Assembly (NCBI GenBank): GCA_937930275.1
Contig: CALGLM010000268.1
Span: 1 to 10,766, forward strand
Origin: an uncultured Ignavibacteria bacterium
GTDB taxonomy: Bacteria; Bacteroidota; Ignavibacteria; Ignavibacteriales; Melioribacteraceae
DNA length: 10,766 nucleotides
Direction: 5' to 3'
The notes under the pieces were generated by a model that made no database searches, was not told the origin of the DNA, and saw only the letters and a program-made list of their open reading frames with translations. The translations under genes were made by a program, and so were the position numbers. Numbering within the stretch: the first letter of the stretch is position 1; the number at the start of each line of letters is the position of its first letter. Shown here in pieces: positions 1 to 7,580 of this stretch.

Positions 1-86
1 AAAGACCTTAACAAGTGTGTCTTTTTTTGAGTAGTTTTAAATAAATTTGACCAAAAACTGCTTTTTGTTGTTAGTTCACTATTCAT
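1..86 (-). CDS. Partial hypothetical protein, N-terminal 28 residues only
   Basis: An open frame on the minus strand begins with ATG at 86-84 and stays open to the window edge, giving 28 full codons starting MNSELTTKSSFWSNLF and rich in Lys, Ser and Thr. It starts 9 bases after the stop of the HisA-like gene, and an AGGA sits about 8 bases before the ATG, so it is plausibly the third gene of the same leftward operon. No domain can be recognised from so little sequence. The product is unknown. A chance open frame of this length is possible in A+T-rich DNA, although the spacing and the ribosome-binding-like site argue for a real gene. Confidence 0.5.
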   Translation of the reverse strand, partial: MNSELTTKSSFWSNLFKTTQKKTHLLRS

Positions 87-95
87 AATAATTTC

Positions 96-848
96 CTAAT
101 AAAATATACCTGATTCGGCTACTCGCCAAATTTTTTGACACGGGAATTTATTTTCATACAAGGCTCTGCCGATAATAACGGAATCTACTCCGATATTATT
201 TAAATCTTGAACTGCAGCTAAATCTTTATAGCCGGATATACCGCCTGAATGAGTAATCTTTAATTTTGTATTTAGTGCTATTTTTTTAGATAATTCAATA
301 TTGGGACCACCTAACATGCCGTTTGTAGAAACATCGGTGATTACTAATCTTTCTACGCCATATGAAGCTAATTGTTTGGCGTAATCAAGCGGATTTAGGC
401 CCGTATCTATAGACCTTCCTCTTACAATCACTTTATCATTAACTACGTCAATTGCCGCTGCAATTTTTTTACTTCCGAAATGTTCTAATATTTTAAGAAA
501 TTCAGCAGTATTTAAGAATGCCAAAGATCCTATCACAAGTCTATATATTCCCAAATCGAATGCGCATTTAGCATCATCCAAGTCTTTTATCCCGCCTCCA
601 AACTCAATGGGAACTATTACCGAATTACATATTTCTTTAATAATTTCATGATTGCGATGAGAATTTTCATGAATTGCGTCAAAATCGACTATATGAATGC
701 ATTTAGCATTTTCGGCTCGCCAAATTAAAGCCATTTCAACAGGGTCGTTATCATATTCCTTAACATTTAATTCAGGAATACCTTGAACAACTCTAACTGT
801 TTTGCCGTGAGAAATATCGATAGACGGAATAACTAAAATTTTACTCAT
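96..848 (-). CDS. HisA-like (beta/alpha)8-barrel protein, atypical active site
   Basis: This 250-residue protein matches the HisA/HisF phosphoribosyl-isomerase fold over its full length. Family landmarks are IPSIDI with the general-base Asp at D11, GKTVRVVQG at 15-23, the phosphate loop GGGIK at 84-88, AIDV with D134, GPN at 181-183, SGGIS at 201-205 and IGRALY at 226-231. Canonical HisA isomerises ProFAR in histidine biosynthesis. Two positions that matter in that enzyme are changed: TDxxxDG reads TDVSTNG, with Asn at 176 for the general-acid Asp, and the conserved GW after RGR is SI (146-147). No other histidine gene is in view. Its ATG lies inside the last codons of the upstream acyl-CoA dehydrogenase gene (ATGAGTAA, 8-base overlap), so translation is probably coupled. 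The family is certain; ProFAR isomerase activity is not, so I leave the symbol empty. Confidence 0.85.
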   Translation of the reverse strand: MSKILVIPSIDISHGKTVRVVQGIPELNVKEYDNDPVEMALIWRAENAKCIHIVDFDAIHENSHRNHEIIKEICNSVIVPIEFGGGIKDLDDAKCAFDLGIYRLVIGSLAFLNTAEFLKILEHFGSKKIAAAIDVVNDKVIVRGRSIDTGLNPLDYAKQLASYGVERLVITDVSTNGMLGGPNIELSKKIALNTKLKITHSGGISGYKDLAAVQDLNNIGVDSVIIGRALYENKFPCQKIWRVAESGIFY

Positions 849-1992
849 CGAAATTTATATTCCCGTTTTTTTTGATAGTTTTTCTGGAAATTATCATTTT
901 TTGAATTTCACTTGTACCTTCAAAAATTCTTAGTACTCTCGCATCTCTATAATATCGTTCAATAGGTAACTCTCTTGAAAATCCCATTCCTCCATGAATC
1001 TGCAAAGCTAAATCAGCGACTTCAGAAACTGCTTCCGAACAAAATAACTTAACAATAGCAGCTTCTTGTGAAATATCTTTTCCAAGTTCATAATTTTTAG
1101 CAGCTCTAAAAAGCATACTTTCCATAGCATAGATTTTTGAAGTCATCTCTGAAATCATAAATTGAATTGCCTGAAATTTAATAATACTTTGGCCAAATTG
1201 CGAACGATTTTTTGCATATTCTACCGATAATTTTAACATTTCCTTAGAAGCTCCGAGCGAACAAGCCCCAACACCTAATCGACCTGCATCTAAAGCACGC
1301 ATAGCAATTAAAAAACCGCGGCCGTCTTCACCAATAATATTATCTTTAGGAACAACCACATTATCAAAGTGAACTGCATTTGTTACACTGCCTCTAATTC
1401 CAAGTTTTTTTTCTTTTGGACCAATAGTTAAACCCTGCATATCTTTTTCTACTACAAACCCGGTAATTCCTTTTTTAGTACGTGCAAAAACAGAAAATAT
1501 ATCAGCAATCCCGGCGTTTGTAATCCACATCTTTTCACCGTTTAGTATCCAATTTGAACCGTCAAAATCTGCTGATGTACGTAAATTAAATGTATCACTA
1601 CCTGCCATTGGTTCTGTTAATGCAAAAGATGCTATTTTTTTTCCTGCAGTTAAATCAGGCAAAAATCTCATTTTTAATTCATCATTACCGCCTAAATAAA
1701 TAGCATTTGTTCCAATAGATTGATGTGCTCCTATAAAAGTAGCTGTTGATCCGCAACCCCTTGTAACTTCTTCTTGAGCTATACAAAAACCTATTTCTCC
1801 ATATCCGCCACCGCCGTATTTTTCGGGAAAAGCTGTTCCCAATAATCCCATATCGGCAATTTTTATTATTAATTCTCGGGGAATCTCTTCATATTCGTCA
1901 ATTTTAGCGGCAACAGGTTTTATTTCTTTATTAGTAAAATCTTTTACCACTTTCCTTAGTTCTTTTTCTACTTCACCAAACTCAAAATCCAT
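841..1992 (-). CDS. Acyl-CoA dehydrogenase
   Basis: A 383-residue soluble FAD enzyme of the usual short-chain/butyryl type length. It would oxidise an acyl-CoA to the trans-2-enoyl-CoA and pass electrons to electron-transfer flavoprotein. The N-terminal helical domain covers about 5-117, and the beta domain carries the signature FALTEPMAGSD (123-133) and WITNAG (156-161). The C-terminal helical domain has RSQFGQ (263-268), QIHGGMGFSRELPIERYYRD (331-350) and RIFEGTSEIQ (355-364). E358 of that last motif is at the position of the catalytic Glu in short-chain and glutaryl-type enzymes. The substrate cannot be read from sequence; butyryl-, isovaleryl- and other short acyl-CoAs are all possible. 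It is the first gene of the leftward operon. It faces, across a 139-base divergent spacer, an operon with a likely ETF:quinone oxidoreductase, which fits its electron acceptor route. Confidence 0.95.
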   Translation of the reverse strand: MDFEFGEVEKELRKVVKDFTNKEIKPVAAKIDEYEEIPRELIIKIADMGLLGTAFPEKYGGGGYGEIGFCIAQEEVTRGCGSTATFIGAHQSIGTNAIYLGGNDELKMRFLPDLTAGKKIASFALTEPMAGSDTFNLRTSADFDGSNWILNGEKMWITNAGIADIFSVFARTKKGITGFVVEKDMQGLTIGPKEKKLGIRGSVTNAVHFDNVVVPKDNIIGEDGRGFLIAMRALDAGRLGVGACSLGASKEMLKLSVEYAKNRSQFGQSIIKFQAIQFMISEMTSKIYAMESMLFRAAKNYELGKDISQEAAIVKLFCSEAVSEVADLALQIHGGMGFSRELPIERYYRDARVLRIFEGTSEIQKMIISRKTIKKNGNINFDE

Positions 1993-2057
1993 AGGTTCTT
2001 TTTCCTTTTTTGATACTTAATATATTAAAAATTACTACAATAAAAAATGTTATTGTA

Positions 2058-2065
2058 CAAATATA
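2058..2065 (-). promoter_or_regulatory. Candidate Bacteroidota-type -7 element for the leftward operon
   Basis: On the minus strand this reads TATATTTG, an exact match to the TAnnTTTG -7 consensus of Bacteroidota sigma-ABfr promoters. It would place the transcript start roughly 55-60 bases before the acyl-CoA dehydrogenase ATG. No clear TTG -33 element is seen at the usual distance; only T-rich DNA is there. The element overlaps the perfect palindrome TTGTACAA at 2053-2060. In DNA this A+T-rich the match could be chance. Confidence 0.3.
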
Positions 2066-2131
2066 TATAAAGTGTGTAAAATTATAAAAAAAATGTTATT
2101 TTTAAATTTTGTATTCAAAAATTTATTTAAA

Positions 2132-2953
2132 ATGAAAAAAAATATTGACCTTATACTTCCTGATTACGAAATAATTAAAGTAACAACGTACGGAAGTGAC
2201 CCCGATAATTCTGATATTCATCTAATATATGTTCATGGATTCAAGGGATTTAAGGATTGGGGATTTGTACCCTATATAAGCGAATATTTTGAAAGCAGAA
2301 AAATTTTTGTTATAACATTTAATTTTTCTTTAAATGGTATTGGTAAAGATTTACTTGAAATTACCGAAACTAATAAATTTGCCCTAAATACATTTAGCAG
2401 GGAAATATATGAACTAAATTATATCTTAGAAAAATATTCGGAAGGATTTTTTAATAATTCAACAAAAAAAAGATTAGTTATACTCGGTCATAGTAGAGGC
2501 GGTGCAATTGCTTCTTTTTGCGGTAAAAATGCAATCGTAAATAAAATTGTTTTGTGGGCATCAATTGCAAAATTAGATAGATATACTGATAGACAAAAAG
2601 AGATTTGGAGAAAAGACGGGTTTGTTGAAGTACTTAATACAAGAACAAACCAAGTTATGCGATTAAATGTTTCTTTATTAGAAGACATTGAAACTAACAA
2701 AGCCGATTCTCTATCAATGGAAAAAGCTATAAGTGATTTAAATAAACCATTGCTAATTGCTCACGGAAATAATGATTTAACCGTTCCTATTGAAGAGGGT
2801 TATCAAATTTATGATTGGAGTGATAAAAATTTATCAAAATTTGTTTTAATTGATAAAGCAGGTCATACTTTTGATGTCACTCATCCGTTTGTAGCAACTA
2901 ATGATAAACTGGAACTTTTATTAAATGAAACATACAACTTTATAACTGCATAG
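2132..2953 (+). CDS. Alpha/beta-fold hydrolase
   Basis: A 273-residue cytoplasmic alpha/beta hydrolase with a complete catalytic set: oxyanion HGF at 35-37, nucleophile elbow GHSRGG with S121, acid D215 in NNDLTVP, and base H245 in AGHTFD. It resembles dienelactone-hydrolase or esterase/acylaminopeptidase-like members, but the substrate cannot be assigned. A short insertion (about 145-205, helical and charged) lies where a lid is usual. I take the ATG at 2132. The frame extends upstream to a GTG at 2072 and an ATG at 2093, but the added 20 residues come from very A+T-rich spacer and have no recognisable feature; they could still be used. No Shine-Dalgarno site precedes any of the three. It is the first gene of a rightward unit, 7 bases ahead of the Fe-S oxidoreductase. 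Confidence 0.85.
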   Translation: MKKNIDLILPDYEIIKVTTYGSDPDNSDIHLIYVHGFKGFKDWGFVPYISEYFESRKIFVITFNFSLNGIGKDLLEITETNKFALNTFSREIYELNYILEKYSEGFFNNSTKKRLVILGHSRGGAIASFCGKNAIVNKIVLWASIAKLDRYTDRQKEIWRKDGFVEVLNTRTNQVMRLNVSLLEDIETNKADSLSMEKAISDLNKPLLIAHGNNDLTVPIEEGYQIYDWSDKNLSKFVLIDKAGHTFDVTHPFVATNDKLELLLNETYNFITA

Positions 2954-2960
2954 GTAAATA

Positions 2961-4958
2961 ATGGGAATTAAAAACTTAGTCTTTATTATTGTATTTTTTT
3001 CTGCTTTCGGATTTTTGTTTTATAGTTTAAAGAACAAAATTGCAATGTTAAAAGTAGGGAAACCGGAAAATAGGTTTAAAAACGTGGGCGAACGATTAAA
3101 AAATGTGTTAATAGTTGCATTCGGACAATCTAAATTATTGCGTTACAAGATTGCCGGCACCTTGCACTTTTTTATTTTTTGGGGATTTATGTTATTTGTG
3201 TTTGCAGTACTGGAAACTATTTTGCAAGGGTTTTATTCTCCATTATCACTTGAGTTTTTAGGTCCGCTATACACATTAATCTCATTTACACACGATACTT
3301 TCGGAGTATTGGTATTTTTTGCTGTCCTAACCTCACTATTTAGAAGATATGTACTAAACATTAAACGTTTGGAAGTAAGTAAGTCAGGAAAACTTGATGC
3401 TGCATTTATTCTTGTAATGATATTGTTTGTTGTTATTACAATGTTCGGTCAAAACATCTCAAATTTTATAATTAACGGAAGACAGCTTACGCATTATGAA
3501 TACAGACCGATAACAGCTGCAATTTCCGATTTATTTTTTTCTAATGTTTCACCGGAAAGCGCAAAATTATCATACGAAATATTTTGGTGGGCTCATATTA
3601 TTGTAATTTTTACATTTATGAATTTTTTACCGTATTCCAAACATTTCCATGTTATCACATCTATACCAAATGTTTATTTCGGAAAAATAGGTGAAAGGAA
3701 ATACGCTTTATCAAAATTAAATCTTGAAGAAGAAACTGATATTTTCGGAGTTTCGGATGTTGACCATTTTAGTTGGAAACATCTATTAGACGGATTTGCT
3801 TGTACAGAATGCGGTAGATGTACTGCCTCTTGTCCTGCAAACACAACAGGGAAATTACTTTCACCAAGAAAAATAATTGTTGATATACGACATCGCACAG
3901 AAGAAAAAGCTAACGAAATATTGAAGAACAGGAATAATGAAGAAATCTTAAATAAAACTTTAGCACATAACTATATTGCCGATGACGAACTTTGGGCTTG
4001 TACAACTTGCGGAGCCTGCGTTCAAGAGTGTCCGGTAATGATTGAACATGTAGATGCTATTGTTGATATGAGAAGGAATTTAACTTTAACAGAATCTGAA
4101 TTTCCAAATGAGATGAATAGTTTATTTAAGAATTTAGAAAATAATTTTTCACCGTGGCAAGTTAACCCAAGTGATCGAGCAAAATGGGCAGAAGGATTAG
4201 ATATTAAAACAATGGCCGAAGATAATAATAGCGAGTATTTGTTTTGGGTTGGATGTGCAGGTTCGTATGATTTAAGAGCCCAAAAAGTTTCGATTGCATT
4301 TGCAAAAATCATGCAAAAAGCCGGTATCGATTTTAGAATTTTGGGTGAAGAAGAAAAATGTAACGGTGACATGGCAAGACGTTTAGGAAACGAATATCTC
4401 GCTCAAATGTTAATTCAAGAAAACGTTGAAACCTTAAATAATTATAAAGTAAAAAAAATTGTTACTACATGCCCGCATTGTTTTAATTCCATAAAAAACG
4501 AATTTCCTGATTTCGGAGGAAACTTTGAAGTTATACATCATACGGAACTAATTGCAAAATTGATTGAAAGTAACAAAATAAAACTTAAAAATGATACTAT
4601 AAAACAACAAATAACATATCATGATTCATGTTATTTAGGAAGATACAACGACATATATGACGCTCCGAGAAAGGCACTAAATAATGTTGCCAATGTTGAG
4701 CTTATTGAAATGGAGAGAACAAAAGATAGAGGCTTTTGCTGTGGTGCCGGAGGAGGAAGAATGTTCTTGGAAGAAACGGTTGGAGAAAGAATAAACGAAA
4801 ATAGAACAAAGGAAGCAATAGAAACAGGTGCTTCCTTAATTGCATCTGCTTGTCCGTTCTGTATGACTATGTTTAGCGACGGATTAAAAAGTTTTGATAA
4901 AAATGAAGCTATAGATGTTAAAGATATTGCAGAAATTGTTTACGAAAATTTAGAATAA
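2961..4958 (+). CDS. Membrane Fe-S/heme b oxidoreductase, ETF:menaquinone oxidoreductase-like
   Basis: A 665-residue fusion of a NarI-like membrane cytochrome b part with an HdrD/GlpC-like iron-sulfur part. Hydrophobic spans are near 5-22, 66-90, 103-125, 146-170 and 206-223. H69, H111, H212 and H228/H230 are candidate heme ligands. Two 4Fe-4S motifs follow, at C281/C284/C287/C291 and C347/C350/C353/C357. Two CCG-type cysteine domains then carry C432, C467, C504/C507 and C557, C593/C594, C631/C634. The first CCG motif reads KCNGD, as is common in this family, while the second is a full FCCGAGGGR. This architecture is that of proteins described as ETF:(methyl)menaquinone oxidoreductase, which take electrons from acyl-CoA dehydrogenases via EtfAB. 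The acyl-CoA dehydrogenase gene on the opposite strand supports that role. Related heterodisulfide-reductase-like electron carriers are the alternative. Confidence 0.9.
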   Translation: MGIKNLVFIIVFFSAFGFLFYSLKNKIAMLKVGKPENRFKNVGERLKNVLIVAFGQSKLLRYKIAGTLHFFIFWGFMLFVFAVLETILQGFYSPLSLEFLGPLYTLISFTHDTFGVLVFFAVLTSLFRRYVLNIKRLEVSKSGKLDAAFILVMILFVVITMFGQNISNFIINGRQLTHYEYRPITAAISDLFFSNVSPESAKLSYEIFWWAHIIVIFTFMNFLPYSKHFHVITSIPNVYFGKIGERKYALSKLNLEEETDIFGVSDVDHFSWKHLLDGFACTECGRCTASCPANTTGKLLSPRKIIVDIRHRTEEKANEILKNRNNEEILNKTLAHNYIADDELWACTTCGACVQECPVMIEHVDAIVDMRRNLTLTESEFPNEMNSLFKNLENNFSPWQVNPSDRAKWAEGLDIKTMAEDNNSEYLFWVGCAGSYDLRAQKVSIAFAKIMQKAGIDFRILGEEEKCNGDMARRLGNEYLAQMLIQENVETLNNYKVKKIVTTCPHCFNSIKNEFPDFGGNFEVIHHTELIAKLIESNKIKLKNDTIKQQITYHDSCYLGRYNDIYDAPRKALNNVANVELIEMERTKDRGFCCGAGGGRMFLEETVGERINENRTKEAIETGASLIASACPFCMTMFSDGLKSFDKNEAIDVKDIAEIVYENLE

Positions 4959-4975
4959 ACTTAAGGAATTAAAAA

Positions 4976-5167
4976 ATGAGTGAAAAATATAATGAAATTA
5001 TTAAACTTGTTAATAATTTAAATGAAGATGTTGAAAAATTTTATCATAAAGGAAGTGCAATAGCCGGCACAAGATTACGTAAAAGTTTGAATGAACTTAG
5101 AAATTTAGCTAAAGATATGAGAGAAGAAATTCAAGAAAAAAAAGCTGAAAAAAAAGCAACAAAATAA
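4976..5167 (+). CDS. Histone H1-like Hc1-family protein
   Basis: A 63-residue, highly charged helical protein with a Lys/Ala-rich tail (EKKAEKKATK). Its core has the pattern typical of the small Hc1-type proteins of Bacteroidota: FYHKGSAIAGTRLRKSLNEL (22-41), then a helix with LAKDMREEIQ. The family is described as histone H1-like from its composition and presumed DNA binding, and the exact role in these bacteria is poorly known. A good ribosome site AAGGAA (4963-4968) lies 7 bases before the ATG. The gene follows the Fe-S oxidoreductase by 17 bases and is the last gene before a strong terminator, so it probably shares that transcript. Family assignment is firm, function weak. Confidence 0.87.
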   Translation: MSEKYNEIIKLVNNLNEDVEKFYHKGSAIAGTRLRKSLNELRNLAKDMREEIQEKKAEKKATK

Positions 5168-5186
5168 ATGTAGTATTATATTTTTT

Positions 5187-5231
5187 GTTCCGCTATAATT
5201 AATATTTTTATAGCGGAACTTTTTTATTTTT
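5187..5231 (+). terminator. Rho-independent terminator of the hydrolase/oxidoreductase/Hc1 unit
   Basis: A perfect 12-base-pair stem pairs GTTCCGCTATAA (5187-5198) with TTATAGCGGAAC (5208-5219) around a 9-base loop. Six Ts follow at once, then A and five more Ts. It begins 19 bases after the Hc1 stop. The T-run upstream of the stem gives only As on the other strand, so the terminator works for rightward transcripts. The loop side is A+T-rich and the base of the stem G+C-rich, as expected for an efficient hairpin in such DNA. Confidence 0.92.
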
Positions 5232-5249
5232 GGAATGATTATTATATAA

Positions 5250-6398
5250 ATGCACTTTTTACTTAAACATATTACAATATTAAAACTTTTACCTTTGTTA
5301 TTTTTAATTTCATCGGGTAAATTAAAAATAAAAGAGGACATAAAAAAAACAGAATATGCATCTGTAATTTTTGTCGGTGACTTAATGTGTCATGGACCAC
5401 AAATCGAATCTGCTAGAGTATTAACTAACAGTGATAGCTTTGATTTTTACGAAACTTATAATTATGTTTCAAAAATAATATCAAGTGCTAATTTAGCAAT
5501 CGGAAATCTTGAAACAGTGATAGGCGGTAAAGAAATAGGTTATTCCGGTTATCCGACTTTTAACAGCCCGATTGATTTTGTAGAAGGAATTAAAAATGCC
5601 GGTTTCGATTTTTTAATAACAGCTAATAATCATACGTACGATAAAGGGAAAAAAGGATTGGTTAATACTTTATATGAATTAGGAAAATTAAATATTCCGA
5701 GTACAGGCTCATATAAATCACAAGTTGATAGAGATTCTATACGTATAATAAGCGTAAATAATATAAAAATTGCTATTTTAGCCTATTCTTATGGAATTAA
5801 CGGATATAAGTTGCCTAGAGACGAAAAATATTTAATAAATATAATTGATACAAACTTAATAAAAAGGGACATAAATAAAGCAAAAGAGCTAAAATCTGAT
5901 TTAATTTTGACTTATTTTCATTACGGAGAAGAGTACCAAAAATTACCAAACAGCTTTCAAAAAAATATGATTCAATTTGCAGTAAAACATGGTTCAGATT
6001 TGGTAATAGGAAGTCATCCTCATGTAATACAACCGATTGAATATTTTAAAGGTAATAATAATTTAGATACCGGATTTGTTGCATACAGTTTAGGGAATTT
6101 TATTTCAAATCAACGCGAAAGATATACAGATTGCGGAATAATACTAAAATTTATTATAGTAAAAGAAGATAGTACGTTAAAATTGAGTAGTGTTGAGTAC
6201 ATTCCTACTTGGGTATTTAAAGGTTATAAAGATAACAAACTGAAATACTATATTTTACCTAATGAAGAAAATATGTATTCAAAGTATAATTTTTTAACCA
6301 CAAATGATATACTAAAATCTAAGCAAGCATTATTTGATACTGAGAGTATTATTACAAAATTTAGCACTAAAACAAAAAGAGTTAAGGAAATTAATTAA
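5250..6398 (+). CDS. CapA-family metallophosphatase-like protein, exported
   Basis: A 382-residue protein of the CapA/PgsA family (calcineurin-like fold). Metal-site motifs are present in order: GDLMCHG (43-49), NLET (86-89), NNHTYDKG (126-133), HYGEEY (224-229) and GSHPHVIQ (254-261), followed by SLGNF (280-284). The N-terminus MHFLLKHITILKLLPLLFLI followed by SSG looks like a signal peptide or membrane anchor and has no lipobox Cys, so the protein is expected in the periplasm or on the membrane. The family name comes from poly-gamma-glutamate capsule genes, but no capB or capC partner is nearby, so a capsule role is not supported; a general envelope polymer or phosphate-ester role is possible. 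Its ATG is only 30 bases after the terminator stem, and its stop overlaps the next start by one base (TAATG). Confidence 0.87.
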   Translation: MHFLLKHITILKLLPLLFLISSGKLKIKEDIKKTEYASVIFVGDLMCHGPQIESARVLTNSDSFDFYETYNYVSKIISSANLAIGNLETVIGGKEIGYSGYPTFNSPIDFVEGIKNAGFDFLITANNHTYDKGKKGLVNTLYELGKLNIPSTGSYKSQVDRDSIRIISVNNIKIAILAYSYGINGYKLPRDEKYLINIIDTNLIKRDINKAKELKSDLILTYFHYGEEYQKLPNSFQKNMIQFAVKHGSDLVIGSHPHVIQPIEYFKGNNNLDTGFVAYSLGNFISNQRERYTDCGIILKFIIVKEDSTLKLSSVEYIPTWVFKGYKDNKLKYYILPNEENMYSKYNFLTTNDILKSKQALFDTESIITKFSTKTKRVKEIN

Positions 6399-7576
6399 TG
6401 AATAAAAAAGCATCATTAACTATAATATTTTTTACGGTTTTTATTGACTTATTAGGATTTGGAATACTTATTCCGATTCTCCCTTTATTTGCAAGTCAAA
6501 AATTGAATATCTCGGATTTTCAAATTGGCGTTATTATTGCGTCATTTTCTTTTATTCAATTTTTGTTCAATCCGGTTTTAGGTAAACTTTCCGATAAAAT
6601 TGGAAGAAGACCGTTAATTGTCTCAACTTTATTAATTACTGCAACATCATATTTAATTTTTGCTTTAGCTCATAATTTTTGGGTTTTACTGTTATCTCGA
6701 GTTTTAGCGGGATTTGGAGGAAGTAATATAGGAGTTGCACAAGCATACATTGCTGATATAACAACAAAAGAAGAACGAGCAAAAGGAATGGGATTAATTG
6801 GTGCAGCTTTTGGATTGGGATTTTTATTTGGTCCAATGATTGGCGGTATTATATCTCAATATAATTACGACTACGCCGGTTATGGTAGTGCAGGTTTTTC
6901 ATTTTTAGCATTTTTATTCTCATTATCCTTTTTGCCGGAATCAAAAAAAGACAGAACAGCTGTTGCTAATAATAAAATTAAAATATTTGATTTTAAGTTT
7001 GCGGTAGATACGTTTAAAATTCCTGTTACCGGAATGTTAATATTTATGTTTTTTCTGATTGTTTTTTCCATGGCAAATATTTACGGCACTTTTCCCATAA
7101 TAGGTTCAAAGTATTATAAACTTAGTAACAAAGAGATTACATATATGTATGTAATAATGGGACTTATCGGTGCTATAATTCAAGGCGGTTTAATGAAATA
7201 CCTGACAGAAAAAATTAAAGATAAAAATTTAGTGATTTTTGGTATGATTGTACTTTCGTTAGGGTTGGGATTTATTCCGTATGGCTATAATATGTACGGG
7301 GTTATGATAAGTATCTCTTTTTTATCTATCGGAAGCGGAATATTACAACCTGTTGTGCTAAGCATGATATCAAAATATAGTCCCGAACATAATCAAGGAG
7401 CGACACTCGGTTTTAGCCAGTCACTATCAGCCTTAGGAAGAGTTTTAGGTCCGTTATGGGGAGGTTTTTCATACGATTTTATCGGTTTTAGAGCACCCTT
7501 TTTAACCGGCGCCATAATTAGTTTTTTTGCTTTAATAATAAGTTTTAAAATGTTAAATAATTTAGAAAGAAAGTGA
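6398..7576 (+). CDS. MFS drug-efflux-type transporter (TetA-like)
   Basis: A 392-residue integral inner-membrane protein with twelve hydrophobic spans in two halves, of the drug:H+ antiporter-1 type. Helix 1 carries D17 in FIDLLGFGILIPILP. Motif A is GKLSDKIGRRP (62-72). LAGFGGSNIGVAQAYIAD lies at 103-120. Motif C, GFLFGPMIGG (141-150), marks antiporters. The C-terminal half repeats the pattern (SQSLSALGRVLGPLWGG). TCR/Tet-family homologues export drugs or metabolites; the substrate is unknown, and membership does not imply resistance. AAGGAA at 6384-6389 sits 8 bases before the ATG, which overlaps the stop of the CapA-family gene by one base, so the two are in one operon. The DusB-like gene follows after 4 bases. 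Confidence 0.9.
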   Translation: MNKKASLTIIFFTVFIDLLGFGILIPILPLFASQKLNISDFQIGVIIASFSFIQFLFNPVLGKLSDKIGRRPLIVSTLLITATSYLIFALAHNFWVLLLSRVLAGFGGSNIGVAQAYIADITTKEERAKGMGLIGAAFGLGFLFGPMIGGIISQYNYDYAGYGSAGFSFLAFLFSLSFLPESKKDRTAVANNKIKIFDFKFAVDTFKIPVTGMLIFMFFLIVFSMANIYGTFPIIGSKYYKLSNKEITYMYVIMGLIGAIIQGGLMKYLTEKIKDKNLVIFGMIVLSLGLGFIPYGYNMYGVMISISFLSIGSGILQPVVLSMISKYSPEHNQGATLGFSQSLSALGRVLGPLWGGFSYDFIGFRAPFLTGAIISFFALIISFKMLNNLERK

Positions 7577-7580
7577 TTTT

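Noticed and set aside
2072..2131. N-terminal extension of the alpha/beta hydrolase from a GTG at 2072
   Set aside because: The 20 extra residues come from very A+T-rich spacer, have no signal peptide or domain, and no ribosome site precedes the GTG. ATG at 2132 leaves a normal-length hydrolase.
2488..2700. 70-codon open frame on the minus strand inside the hydrolase gene
   Set aside because: It is antisense to a conserved coding region, has no domain and no ribosome site, and its composition follows from the sense gene.
3674..4372. Two minus-strand open frames inside the Fe-S oxidoreductase gene (3674-3898 and 4022-4372)
   Set aside because: They lie opposite the cysteine-motif region of a firmly assigned protein and encode nothing recognisable.
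5105..5341. Minus-strand frame across the Hc1 end, the terminator and the CapA-family start
   Set aside because: It is low-complexity Phe/Lys/Ile-rich sequence produced by A+T-rich DNA and runs through the terminator hairpin.
5250..6398. CapA-family gene as part of a poly-gamma-glutamate capsule locus
   Set aside because: No capB, capC or related synthetase gene is in the window, and CapA-fold proteins often occur outside such loci.
6636..7071. Two minus-strand frames inside the MFS gene
   Set aside because: They are hydrophobic shadows of membrane-span codons on the sense strand, with no independent evidence.
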